Below are positions 1-5,370 of a DNA stretch of 5,370 bases, piece after piece. The DNA is from Candidatus Hydrogenedentota bacterium (GTDB lineage: Bacteria > Hydrogenedentota > Hydrogenedentia > Hydrogenedentiales > GCA-2746185): positions 920-6,289 of the forward strand of contig DTSJ01000487.1 of the NCBI GenBank assembly GCA_012965445.1, in the 5' to 3' direction. Within the stretch, counting starts at the first letter, position 1, and every line of letters starts with the position of its first letter. The position numbers were made by a program, and so were the translations under genes. A model generated the notes under the pieces. That model saw only the letters and a program-made list of their open reading frames with translations, was not told the origin of the DNA and made no database searches.

Positions 1-814
1 TAGCGTGTACCCGTACAGGGCTTCGGTTGTCCAGCCCAAGACACCACGACATCACACTGAACACGTGCGCGCCGCGAAGAATGCCTACGATAAGAGAGGG
101 ATCATACGCGACCAGTTCTTCGAGTGCATCCGGGCCACAGTAAGGCATTTTCAGGAACAAGGGACGGTTTTTGCTGGTAATGCCTCCGAGCGTTCGCGCA
201 ATCATGTCGTTCAAATAATGCCCGACTCCCTCGGGAGGCACGGTATTCGCAATGTTGGGCGCAAAAACCTCAAGGAAATATTCGAAATCCTTCGACTCGG
301 CTTCGGCACGAAAATCGTTGAATGCCGACAGGGATGCGTGATCATGGTCGACATCGTTGTTGAACGTGATCGAATACAGGCCCAGATTCGTTCCAAGCCT
401 GCGTTCCTCAATGCTGCACGTGCCCCGTCCCCATTGGATATGATCAAGCGTCGCAGAGCAAAACGGCCGGGAGGGCGATTCGGTGTATTTGCCATGCCGC
501 GGAAGCCAGATGTCAGAGGTGTCATTTGCGCGGGCAGCAGGAGTCACCTCAGTCTTGTCGAAAATCCGTTCGTCAAGAACAAGCTGCTCGCTGGTGGAGG
601 CGGACATGATAACGATATCCACGATGTTCTGTTCGACGACATCGCGAATTTTCTGGCGATAGTCCGCCAACGAAGGATGCTTACCGTTGGCGGATGGGCC
701 AGTCGCGGCAACGCCGAAAGCCATGTCCGCGTCCTTCGCATCGGCAATGATAAACTCATTCGAGTTTGGGTTCGCACGGATAGCGTCCAGCTTCGTCTCG
801 AGTCGTGACGGCAT
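1..814 (-). CDS. Class I aldolase-like TIM-barrel protein, C-terminus cut by window edge
   Basis: Partial gene: 271 codons are visible from ATG at 814, with no stop before the left edge. The protein begins MPSRLETKLDAIRANP. It has a first-strand motif ADAKDADMAFG at residues 24-34, typical of DeoC/FbaB/LacD-type class I aldolases, then LEVFAPN at 181-187 and PLFLKMPYCGP at 218-228. Lys222 in that last strand is the natural candidate for the Schiff-base lysine (inference). The expected role is reversible aldol cleavage of a sugar or sugar phosphate in the cytoplasm; the substrate cannot be read. The start lies 3 bp after the isomerase stop, and a GATGGGG stretch inside the end of that gene could serve as ribosome-binding site, so translational coupling is likely. 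The long plus-strand frame opposite it reads as an Arg-rich shadow. The last 25 visible residues match what I recall of the family poorly, so the left end is less certain. Confidence 0.75.
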   Translation of the reverse strand, partial: MPSRLETKLDAIRANPNSNEFIIADAKDADMAFGVAATGPSANGKHPSLADYRQKIRDVVEQNIVDIVIMSASTSEQLVLDERIFDKTEVTPAARANDTSDIWLPRHGKYTESPSRPFCSATLDHIQWGRGTCSIEERRLGTNLGLYSITFNNDVDHDHASLSAFNDFRAEAESKDFEYFLEVFAPNIANTVPPEGVGHYLNDMIARTLGGITSKNRPLFLKMPYCGPDALEELVAYDPSLIVGILRGAHVFSVMSWCLGLDNRSPVRVHA

Positions 815-817
815 CGC

Positions 818-1855
818 CTATAACCCCATCAGATGATCAAGTACCATTATCTCAAGTGCTTCGTAGTTGCGTTTGGCAATATATTCGGCTTCTCGCTTAG
901 TGTCAAAGCTGCGCACCTTGTCCACCAGTGCCAGAAAAACCTTGCGGCTGTTCGTAAGGTGCATCGAAGCGACTTCAGCCTTCTGTGTCCGCATCGCTTT
1001 TACATCAAGACCCACCATGCGCCCGGTCGAAGCGTAATCAGCGGATTCCAGCACCCGCACCTGATTAAACGCCATGCGCAAATTAACTGAACCAAAAGTC
1101 TTGTCCTGATCGAATTTCAGGCCGTTCTGATCGTTCAGGTGTACGCTGAACAATTTATTTTCCGCGAGCGCAAAAGCCATCTCATCAGAAGGATCAGATC
1201 CGGCAAGAATCGCATGCGCGCTTTCAATAAGGCCGCCCACGCGTGACGGGTCCTTCGTCCGATACGCAATGGCGAGCGCATGGCCAATCGTCGGCGCGTA
1301 AGCATGGTCCATCGGCTCATTCGGTTTTGGCTCAATGGCGATCTCAATCGTCGAATCATGATCGAGAATGGCATCGACCGCTTCAACGAGGTACCCGTAT
1401 GCCGCAACAGCATCCTTAGATTCGCGGATATACGTGCCTTCGCGAGCCCACCACAGCACCTGCATGTTGCAGCCCAGTTCCTTCGCGACATCCACACTCC
1501 GCTTCGAACGCTCGATAGCCCGCTTACGAATTTCGGGATCGTTGGACGTGTAGGAACCGTCTATTCCGTCCGCAGACTCCCAAAGCCGGGGTGCCGTGAA
1601 TTCAGCGACGAGACCGGCATCGTCCAGAACTTTCTTCATCTCTGCTGCCTCTTTGGAAAGTTCGCTCGCCGATTTGTTGATAATATCAGGCACGGCATCG
1701 TCGTCGTGAAACTGGACCCCGTCGAATCCCAGTTCTTTATAGCGCGTCAGTTTGTCAGCGAAGGAGATAGAGGGTCTGACTTCCGGGCCGAAGGGATCGC
1801 TCCCCTCGTGGATGTTCCAAGGGCCGAAGGAGAAAGTGTACGAAGCGTCGCTCAT
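818..1855 (-). CDS. Xylose isomerase-family sugar isomerase (XylA-like, group I)
   Basis: A 345-residue TIM-barrel protein closest to actinobacterial-type (group I) D-xylose isomerase, a metal-dependent cytoplasmic aldose-ketose isomerase. Visible landmarks, with Streptomyces rubiginosus equivalents: Trp13 (W16); HDDD at 50-53, giving catalytic His50 (H54) and Asp53 (D57); Trp136 (W137); EPKPNEP at 175-181, giving Glu175 and Lys177 (E181, K183); Glu211 and His214 (E217, H220); Asp249 and Asp251 (D255, D257); Asp284 (D287). The segment HLNDQNGLKFDQDKTFG matches DLNGQNGIKYDQDLRFG, but the metal-1 ligand Asp245 is His239 here. At 345 residues it is shorter than the usual ~390 because the extension before the terminal LDHLMGL is reduced. 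Start ATG 1855 is supported by an AAAGGAA site. It heads an operon with the aldolase-like gene. True xylose specificity is uncertain because of the ligand change and the neighbour; another aldose is possible. Confidence 0.88.
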   Translation of the reverse strand: MSDASYTFSFGPWNIHEGSDPFGPEVRPSISFADKLTRYKELGFDGVQFHDDDAVPDIINKSASELSKEAAEMKKVLDDAGLVAEFTAPRLWESADGIDGSYTSNDPEIRKRAIERSKRSVDVAKELGCNMQVLWWAREGTYIRESKDAVAAYGYLVEAVDAILDHDSTIEIAIEPKPNEPMDHAYAPTIGHALAIAYRTKDPSRVGGLIESAHAILAGSDPSDEMAFALAENKLFSVHLNDQNGLKFDQDKTFGSVNLRMAFNQVRVLESADYASTGRMVGLDVKAMRTQKAEVASMHLTNSRKVFLALVDKVRSFDTKREAEYIAKRNYEALEIMVLDHLMGL

Positions 1856-1860
1856 GTACG

Positions 1861-1867
1861 TTCCTTT
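1861..1867 (-). promoter_or_regulatory. Ribosome binding site of the isomerase gene
   Basis: On the minus strand AAAGGAA lies 5 nt upstream of ATG 1855. It is a strong Shine-Dalgarno match and fixes the start of the isomerase. Confidence 0.7.
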
Positions 1868-2006
1868 TATGTCCGATGAATGGATTTAACCATATTGAGG
1901 CTGGTTCTTACAGCTCGATTGCTCGACAAAAGAGTTTACTTTCGCCAAAATAGAGGTCGCATTTTTGATACGAAAATTGAGTTTTAATAACACTTTACAG
2001 AGCATG

Positions 2007-2036
2007 AGGATAGCCGATGCATCGCCGTAAAGTCAA
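2007..2036 (-). promoter_or_regulatory. Candidate promoter for isomerase-aldolase operon
   Basis: Reading leftwards, TTGACT (2036-2031) matches the -35 consensus at 5 of 6 bases. After an 18-bp spacer comes TATCCT (2012-2007), 4 of 6 for -10. It would give a leader of roughly 145 nt before the isomerase ATG. The spacer contains the palindrome CGATGCATCG, a plausible operator position. This is inspection only, and closer promoters are possible. Confidence 0.3.
2015..2024. repeat. 10-bp perfect palindrome CGATGCATCG
   Basis: A perfect dyad, CGATGCATCG, with no further flanking symmetry. It sits inside the spacer of the candidate leftward promoter, where a sugar-responsive repressor could bind. 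It resembles no operator I can name with confidence, so function is inferred only from position. Confidence 0.35.
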
Positions 2037-2106
2037 TGAAATTAGGCATATAGTGATGATCTGCGATCTCGAATCAATAACAAGTGTGAAATCTGAGAAT
2101 TAACTG

Positions 2107-2152
2107 TTGTTTCGACAACTCAATATGCGATAAACTTGTCGGAATTTAGAAT
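2107..2152 (+). promoter_or_regulatory. Candidate csp promoter region
   Basis: Two weak possibilities are visible on the plus strand. One is TTGTTT (2107-2112), an 18-bp spacer, then TAAACT (2131-2136). The other is a better -10 alone, TAGAAT (2147-2152, 5 of 6), without a good -35 at the usual distance. Either gives a csp leader of about 85-100 nt, consistent with the long leaders of CspA-family mRNAs. A short inverted repeat, GTTGT-TTCG-ACAAC (2106-2119), overlaps the first -35 candidate. Confidence 0.3.
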
Positions 2153-2169
2153 AGCTACAAAATCTTGAA

Positions 2170-2217
2170 TTGAAAAACATTTCTAGATGTAGCATGGAGC
2201 AACGAAATGCTTTTCAA
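2170..2217 (+). promoter_or_regulatory. Hairpin in the csp mRNA leader
   Basis: Left arm TTGAAAAACATTTC (2170-2183) and right arm GAAATGCTTTTCAA (2204-2217) pair at 13 of 14 positions, with one A-C mismatch and a 20-nt loop. The structure ends 25 nt before the csp start. The loop carries GGAG (2196-2199) and the right arm carries ATG 2207, which opens a four-codon frame (Met-Leu-Phe-Asn-stop, 2207-2221). Structured, temperature-responsive leaders are known for E. coli cspA mRNA; a similar role here is inference. It is not followed by a T-tract, so it is not a terminator. Confidence 0.55.
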
Positions 2218-2242
2218 CTGAAGAGCGAAGAAAGAAAAACAA

Positions 2243-2446
2243 ATGGCAACAGGTACAGTAAAGTGGTTCAGCGATCAAAAAGGTTTCGGCTTCATTTCCC
2301 CGGATGACGGTGGTTCGGATGTATTCGTCCACTACTCAAACATCGCAATGGAAGGTTACTCAACCCTCGAAGACAACCAGAAGGTTGAATACGAGCCGGC
2401 AGAAGGCCGTAAAGGCCCTGAAGCAACAAACGTAAAACCCGTCTAA
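2243..2446 (+). CDS. CspA-family cold shock protein
   Basis: A complete 67-residue single cold-shock-domain protein, the usual size of the family. These are cytoplasmic proteins that bind single-stranded RNA and DNA, act as RNA chaperones, and are often induced by cold or growth transitions. The start [18 protein letters not shown] is canonical. RNP1 is KGFGFI (13-18) and RNP2 is VFVHYS (27-32), with aromatic residues Trp8, Phe9, Phe15, Phe17, Phe28 and His30 present. Tyr31 replaces the common Phe in RNP2. No classical Shine-Dalgarno precedes ATG 2243; the upstream stretch is A-rich (GAAGAAAGAAAAACAA). The gene stands alone on the plus strand, with a structured leader upstream and a terminator downstream. 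Which csp paralogue it is cannot be told. Confidence 0.96.
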   Translation: MATGTVKWFSDQKGFGFISPDDGGSDVFVHYSNIAMEGYSTLEDNQKVEYEPAEGRKGPEATNVKPV

Positions 2447-2479
2447 GTAAAGTTACAGTTTATAAATCGTGTATCTTTG

Positions 2480-2512
2480 ACCCCTCTCCGGCTCGTCTGG
2501 GGATGGGTTTTT
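2480..2512 (+). terminator. Rho-independent terminator of the csp gene
   Basis: ACCCCTCTCC (2480-2489) pairs with GGGGATGGGT (2499-2508) across a 9-nt loop, with one mismatch and one U-G wobble, and is followed at once by a T run (2508-2512). It begins 33 bp after the csp stop. In the opposite direction the stem has no T-tract, so it would be at best a weak terminator for the leftward transporter operon that ends at 2524. Confidence 0.75.
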
Positions 2513-2523
2513 CTGTCCATTCG

Positions 2524-3168
2524 TTATCCCTTTTTCGCGACGATTGATCCGGCTTCCATCTCCAGCATTACGTCCGCCAGACGTTCCGCCTCATTGATGT
2601 CATGCGTGATATGCAGAAATGTGACCCCTGTCTGCGTCTTGATCTCTTGGAGAACATCACAGATACTCAGTCGCGTCTCATGATCCAGAGCACTCAACGG
2701 CTCATCCAGACACAGCACTGATGGCCGAAACGCCAGCGCACGTCCGAGCGCCACCCGCTGTACCTCCCCGCCGCTCAGCCCGAATGGTTTGCGATGAAGC
2801 AGTTCGGTTATAGAAAGCAGTTCTGCCAGCTCATGTACCCGTTCAGCAATCGCACTCTTGCTCCATTTGCGCACCCTCAGCGCGAACCCCATCTGTTCCG
2901 CCACATTCATGTGCGTAAACAATGCCGCATCCTGAGGAATGTAACCGATGTTGCGCTCCGCAGGCTTTGCATTCGTGAGATCCGCACCCATCAATTCGAT
3001 CCGGCCCGACGATGCCGCCTTCAATCCGCATACAACTTCAAGCAAAGTCGTCTTGCCCGATCCCGTTTTACCCATCAGAATGCCGTAGGCCCCTGTAGGT
3101 ATCGTTAGCGAGACGGACTTCAATCTAAAATTGCCAGCCTCAGCGTTTATGTTTTCGATGCGTATCAA
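2524..3168 (-). CDS. ABC transporter ATPase, molybdate/tungstate-type (ModC/TupC-like, no Mop domain)
   Basis: A 214-residue ABC ATPase that would power the adjacent importer from the cytoplasmic face. All core motifs are present: Walker A GKTGSGKT (33-40), Q-loop Gln79, signature LSGGE (131-135), Walker B VLCLDE (151-156) with catalytic Glu156, D-loop SALD (159-162), and H-loop His189. The beginning MIRIENINAEAGNFRLKSVSL resembles ModC. Classical ModC is about 350 residues with a C-terminal Mop/TOBE oxyanion-binding domain; here the protein ends just after the ATPase fold, as in short TupC-like subunits. The start is TTG 3168, chosen because AGAGGA lies 6 nt upstream and the family N-terminus begins there. 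It is third in the operon, 10 bp after the permease stop. The ABC ATPase call is certain; the substrate is inferred from its neighbours. Confidence 0.93.
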   Translation of the reverse strand: MIRIENINAEAGNFRLKSVSLTIPTGAYGILMGKTGSGKTTLLEVVCGLKAASSGRIELMGADLTNAKPAERNIGYIPQDAALFTHMNVAEQMGFALRVRKWSKSAIAERVHELAELLSITELLHRKPFGLSGGEVQRVALGRALAFRPSVLCLDEPLSALDHETRLSICDVLQEIKTQTGVTFLHITHDINEAERLADVMLEMEAGSIVAKKG

Positions 3169-3174
3169 AACCAG

Positions 3175-3180
3175 TCCTCT
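3175..3180 (-). promoter_or_regulatory. Ribosome binding site that fixes the TTG start of the ATPase
   Basis: AGAGGA on the minus strand, 6 nt before TTG 3168. It overlaps the permease stop codon (3181-3179), implying coupled translation, and supports the non-ATG start. Confidence 0.6.
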
Positions 3181-4027
3181 AACGAATATATTTTTCCGAT
3201 CCGAACATACGGACTAGTCCCAACACGAATACCGCCGACAGAATCATCAGCAGTGACACCGCCACCGCGCCCTCAACATTCCCGACGCTCATTTCCAAGA
3301 ACACCGTCGTCGGCATGACTTCCGTTTTCATGCGCGTAGCCCCCGCAAATATCAGAATCGGTCCAAATTCGCCCAGCGCGCGCGCCCATGCAAGCGTCGC
3401 CGCAACCACGAGACCAGCACGCGCTTCAGGAAGTGCGACCATCCAGAAAGCCTGGCTTCGCGAACACCCCAGCGTCAACGCTACCTGTTCCCGTCGCGAA
3501 GTAATCTCTTCGAATGTCGCACGCATCGTACGCACCGCAAAGGCCGCGGCAACCGTAAACTGAGCAAGAATAACAGCCGGAATCGCGTAAGTGATGCGCG
3601 ATCCGGTTATCCCCTCATACACCGACTCAAACCAGATACCCGGCGCCGTAGAGAACAGGATCAAAAGGCTCAATCCAACTACAAGCGGCGGTAAAACGAT
3701 CGGAATATCAAGAATCGAATCGAGAATTACTTTGCCCGGAAACTTGAAACGCGACATCGCGTAACCAATCGGTACCGCCACCCACAGGGAGAGCAGCGTC
3801 GTAATCGTGCAGCTGATAAGGCTCAGTTTGATCGCAAAGCGAATCTCGGGAGACTGGAAAGTTTTGATAAGTTCTGACGGCGAAGTATACGAAGCGTCCG
3901 CGATCAACATCGCAACGATCAATAAAACATAAACGCTTCCAAGAACGCTGAGTCCGATATAGAAGGGCAGATCCGATTTTACCCGATGCCCGGACGAGTC
4001 GGCAGCCGCAGGGGAGTCATCGCTCAT
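3179..4027 (-). CDS. modB: Molybdate/tungstate-type ABC transporter permease (ModB-like)
   Basis: A 282-residue inner-membrane permease of the ModB/TupB/WtpB family. About six hydrophobic segments are visible, near residues 21-43, 64-90, 108-128, 145-165, 205-228 and 252-273. The cytoplasmic coupling loop that docks to the ATPase matches the EAA consensus: residues 180-206, with EQVALTLGCS, then LPEARAGL. DIPIVLPPLVVGLSLL (107-122) and ARALGEFGPILIFAG (215-229) are strongly family-like. The start ATG 4027 overlaps the stop of the binding protein by ATGA. An ATG eight codons upstream (4051) is less likely because it lies inside the preceding gene and the coupling site fits 4027. An N-terminal hydrophilic tail of about 20 residues precedes the first membrane helix. 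The symbol reflects family resemblance; tungstate or another oxyanion is equally possible. Confidence 0.9.
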   Translation of the reverse strand: MSDDSPAAADSSGHRVKSDLPFYIGLSVLGSVYVLLIVAMLIADASYTSPSELIKTFQSPEIRFAIKLSLISCTITTLLSLWVAVPIGYAMSRFKFPGKVILDSILDIPIVLPPLVVGLSLLILFSTAPGIWFESVYEGITGSRITYAIPAVILAQFTVAAAFAVRTMRATFEEITSRREQVALTLGCSRSQAFWMVALPEARAGLVVAATLAWARALGEFGPILIFAGATRMKTEVMPTTVFLEMSVGNVEGAVAVSLLMILSAVFVLGLVRMFGSEKYIR

Positions 4028-5370
4028 TCGGCAGCACTCACTGGAAACCATTCGAAGCCGCTGTCCAGGAAGCGTTTTTCCGATTCAGCGGTACGCAGCG
4101 CTTCTTCCAGCCTCTTCAGCAACTGAGGATTCCGCGTTTCATGTGCGATGGCAATCGTCTGCGTAGCGACAGCACCATCCAGTCCAAGCGGTATGACATC
4201 CGCTTTGTCCAGAATATACGTTGCGTTGGCCTTATAAACTATCGCAGCGTCCAACTGTCCCACCGTCAATTGGCTCACGAGCAAGTCCGCCGTAGGAGTA
4301 TTGACCACGACATTCCTATTGACAGAATCGAACAAACCGTTTTCTCGCAATAGACTCGCTGTCATAGTGCCAAGCGTACTCTGATCCTCATTGCAGACTC
4401 CAAGTTGCAGTTTCTTCGCCCCCAGATCCGCTAGCGTCCGAATGTTGTAAGGATTCCCTTTTTGCACAATGATGACAATATCAGTTCTGGAAATCTCCGC
4501 AGCACGCCCGAACTGCGCCTCAACGCCCCTCATAAAACTGGCATCGCAGGTGTGGTACAGGTCCGGTTCGCCGCCGCTCTTGATCTGCCCCAAAAGAATT
4601 CCGCAGCCGTTGTACACCGTGACGATGGACACGCCCTCCCGTTCCTGGAATGCCCGCAACGTTTCTTCAATCGCAACGCGGTTCACGCCCCCGCTGTAGT
4701 AAAGAATCTCCGGCGATTTCGCCCACGGATCACCGGGAACACTCGGAAATCCGTGCTTCTCAAATATCGGGGATCCCTTTTCCGGCGCCGCGAGATAACG
4801 CGCGAAACGCAAGGCCTTTGCCGATTGCTTGGACGCATTCAACACACCAATAGTCACATGTTTAACAAAGTCATCGCTGCCCCGAATCGCGATCGCCTCA
4901 AGCTCATCGTACTGATTCACCGTCACGTCCCATACAATCGCCGCATCAACCGCGCCAAGCTTTACGTCATTCGCTACTTCATTAACAGTAGGCTTGAATA
5001 CACCGTTTTCGAGAACAGCAGAGTTGATTCGTTCCCAAAGTCCGATTTTAGTGAGTAGTTTCTTTCCAGTCTTGCCTACCGATGCAGCGTCCGGGTTGGC
5101 AAGTGATAGGCGCAATCCGTCGCGCAGAAGATCGTCGACACTCTCAATACCTTTCGGATTACCCCTCGGCACCGCGATTACCGGTTCGAGCAGCGATAGC
5201 GGAAGCGTCTCCTGAACAAGTCCCTTATCGCGCGCGATATCCGTATACGACGTATCCGCGGCGATATAGAGGTCTCCCTGATTGCTGATCTCCAGATTAC
5301 TCAACAGCGTTCCAGAGCCGCCGTATTGAATCTGTATGCTGACGCCAAATTCTTCCTCATACGCCTTCGC
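4024..5370 (-). CDS. Tandem two-domain ModA-like solute-binding protein, N-terminus outside window
   Basis: 448 residues are visible. The frame is open to the right edge, so the signal peptide and first strand are missing; TTG 5304 is an internal Leu, not a start. It is the binding component of the importer, expected to be periplasmic or membrane-anchored. Two homologous type-2 binding folds are evident, at about residues 1-215 (5370-4726) and 221-448 (4710-4027). Matching pairs, domain 1 then 2: YGGSGTLL/YNGCGILL, DLYIAADTSY/DLYHTCDASF, RGNPKGIESVDDL/KGNPYNIRTLADL, LRLSLANPDAASVG/LQLGVCNEDQSTLG, LGAVDAAIVWD/VGQLDAAIVYK. Domain 1 follows the ModA/WtpA pattern for oxyanions. Domain 2 has Cys256, Cys275 and Cys326 at aligned ligand-loop positions; none is seen in domain 1. 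Standard ModA is about 250 residues with one domain. It overlaps the permease start by 4 bp. Ligand identity is uncertain. Confidence 0.9.
   Translation of the reverse strand, partial: AKAYEEEFGVSIQIQYGGSGTLLSNLEISNQGDLYIAADTSYTDIARDKGLVQETLPLSLLEPVIAVPRGNPKGIESVDDLLRDGLRLSLANPDAASVGKTGKKLLTKIGLWERINSAVLENGVFKPTVNEVANDVKLGAVDAAIVWDVTVNQYDELEAIAIRGSDDFVKHVTIGVLNASKQSAKALRFARYLAAPEKGSPIFEKHGFPSVPGDPWAKSPEILYYSGGVNRVAIEETLRAFQEREGVSIVTVYNGCGILLGQIKSGGEPDLYHTCDASFMRGVEAQFGRAAEISRTDIVIIVQKGNPYNIRTLADLGAKKLQLGVCNEDQSTLGTMTASLLRENGLFDSVNRNVVVNTPTADLLVSQLTVGQLDAAIVYKANATYILDKADVIPLGLDGAVATQTIAIAHETRNPQLLKRLEEALRTAESEKRFLDSGFEWFPVSAAE

Larger units (their letters stand above)
1856..2242. other. Divergent AT-rich intergenic region between isomerase and csp genes
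   Basis: This 387-bp gap has no coding frame of credible length and is clearly more AT-rich than the flanking genes. It must hold the promoters for the leftward isomerase-aldolase unit and the rightward csp gene. Visible in it: a candidate leftward promoter (2007-2036), a 10-bp palindrome (2015-2024), a candidate rightward promoter (2107-2152), TCGACAA/TTGTCG repeats (1923-1929, 2112-2118, 2136-2141), and a leader hairpin (2170-2217). No RNA gene or mobile element was recognised. Confidence 0.7.

Noticed and set aside
1..75. Possible frameshift near the left edge of the aldolase-like gene
   Set aside because: The last 25 visible residues look unlike what I recall of the family, but the frame stays open to the edge. 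The alternative frames give either an in-frame TGA or no better match, so there is too little to call it.
5..808. Long plus-strand open frame of 267 codons opposite the aldolase-like gene
   Set aside because: Its product is Arg-rich and resembles no family, while the minus-strand frame carries clear aldolase motifs and is coupled to the isomerase gene.
1280..1879. Plus-strand open frame of 199 codons opposite the isomerase gene
   Set aside because: A shadow of the XylA-like gene; no domain and no plausible ribosome binding site.
2170..2217. Leader hairpin as a terminator
   Set aside because: The stem is A/T-rich and not followed by a T run, and it lies directly before a gene in the same direction.
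2194..2310. Upstream frame from ATG 2194 overlapping the csp start out of frame
   Set aside because: It runs through the csp coding sequence in another frame, has no clear Shine-Dalgarno and a basic, featureless product.
4028..4051. Permease start at ATG 4051
   Set aside because: It would overlap the binding protein gene by 28 bp; the ATGA junction at 4027-4024 is the common coupled start and gives a normal ModB length.
4462..5058. Plus-strand open frame of 198 codons opposite the binding protein
   Set aside because: Its product has no recognisable motif and it lies fully inside the well-supported two-domain binding protein gene.
4024..5304. TTG 5304 as the start of the binding protein
   Set aside because: The frame stays open to the right edge, and the upstream residues (FGVSIQIQYGGSGTLL) are a conserved ModA-type ligand loop, so TTG is an internal Leu codon.

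Overview
The window looks like a chromosomal segment of a free-living bacterium of moderate G+C, roughly 50% by eye. The best guess is a PVC-group organism (Planctomycetes/Verrucomicrobia-like). This rests on two things recalled from those phyla: an isomerase/aldolase TIM-barrel pair, and an unusual two-domain oxyanion-type binding protein. That placement is inference, not something the sequence proves.

Left part (1-1855, minus strand): a two-gene unit transcribed leftwards. A 345-residue xylose-isomerase-family protein comes first. Three bases after it starts a class I aldolase-like TIM-barrel protein that runs off the left edge. Together they suggest a short sugar isomerisation and cleavage pathway whose substrate cannot be read from the sequence. 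The isomerase keeps nearly all the catalytic and metal residues of XylA but has His where one metal-binding Asp is expected.

Middle (1856-2523): a 387-bp AT-rich divergent intergenic region and one small plus-strand gene. The gene encodes a 67-residue CspA-family cold shock protein and ends in a convincing rho-independent terminator. Its leader can form a 14-bp near-perfect hairpin. The loop carries a Shine-Dalgarno-like GGAG, and the 3' arm carries the start of a four-codon mini-ORF.

Right part (2524-5370, minus strand): an ABC importer operon ordered binding protein, permease, ATPase. It resembles molybdate/tungstate (Mod/Tup/Wtp) systems. The binding protein overlaps the permease by ATGA, and the ATPase starts at TTG 10 bp after the permease stop. 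The binding protein is open through the right edge and consists of two tandem ModA-like domains. The second domain has cysteines at three positions that align with ligand-cleft loops of the first. The ATPase lacks the C-terminal Mop/TOBE domain of classical ModC. The transporter operon and the csp gene converge on the terminator region at about 2480-2523.

No tRNA, rRNA, CRISPR array, insertion sequence or phage feature was seen. The most unusual items are the two-domain binding protein with its cysteine set, the Asp-to-His change in the isomerase, and the structured csp leader.
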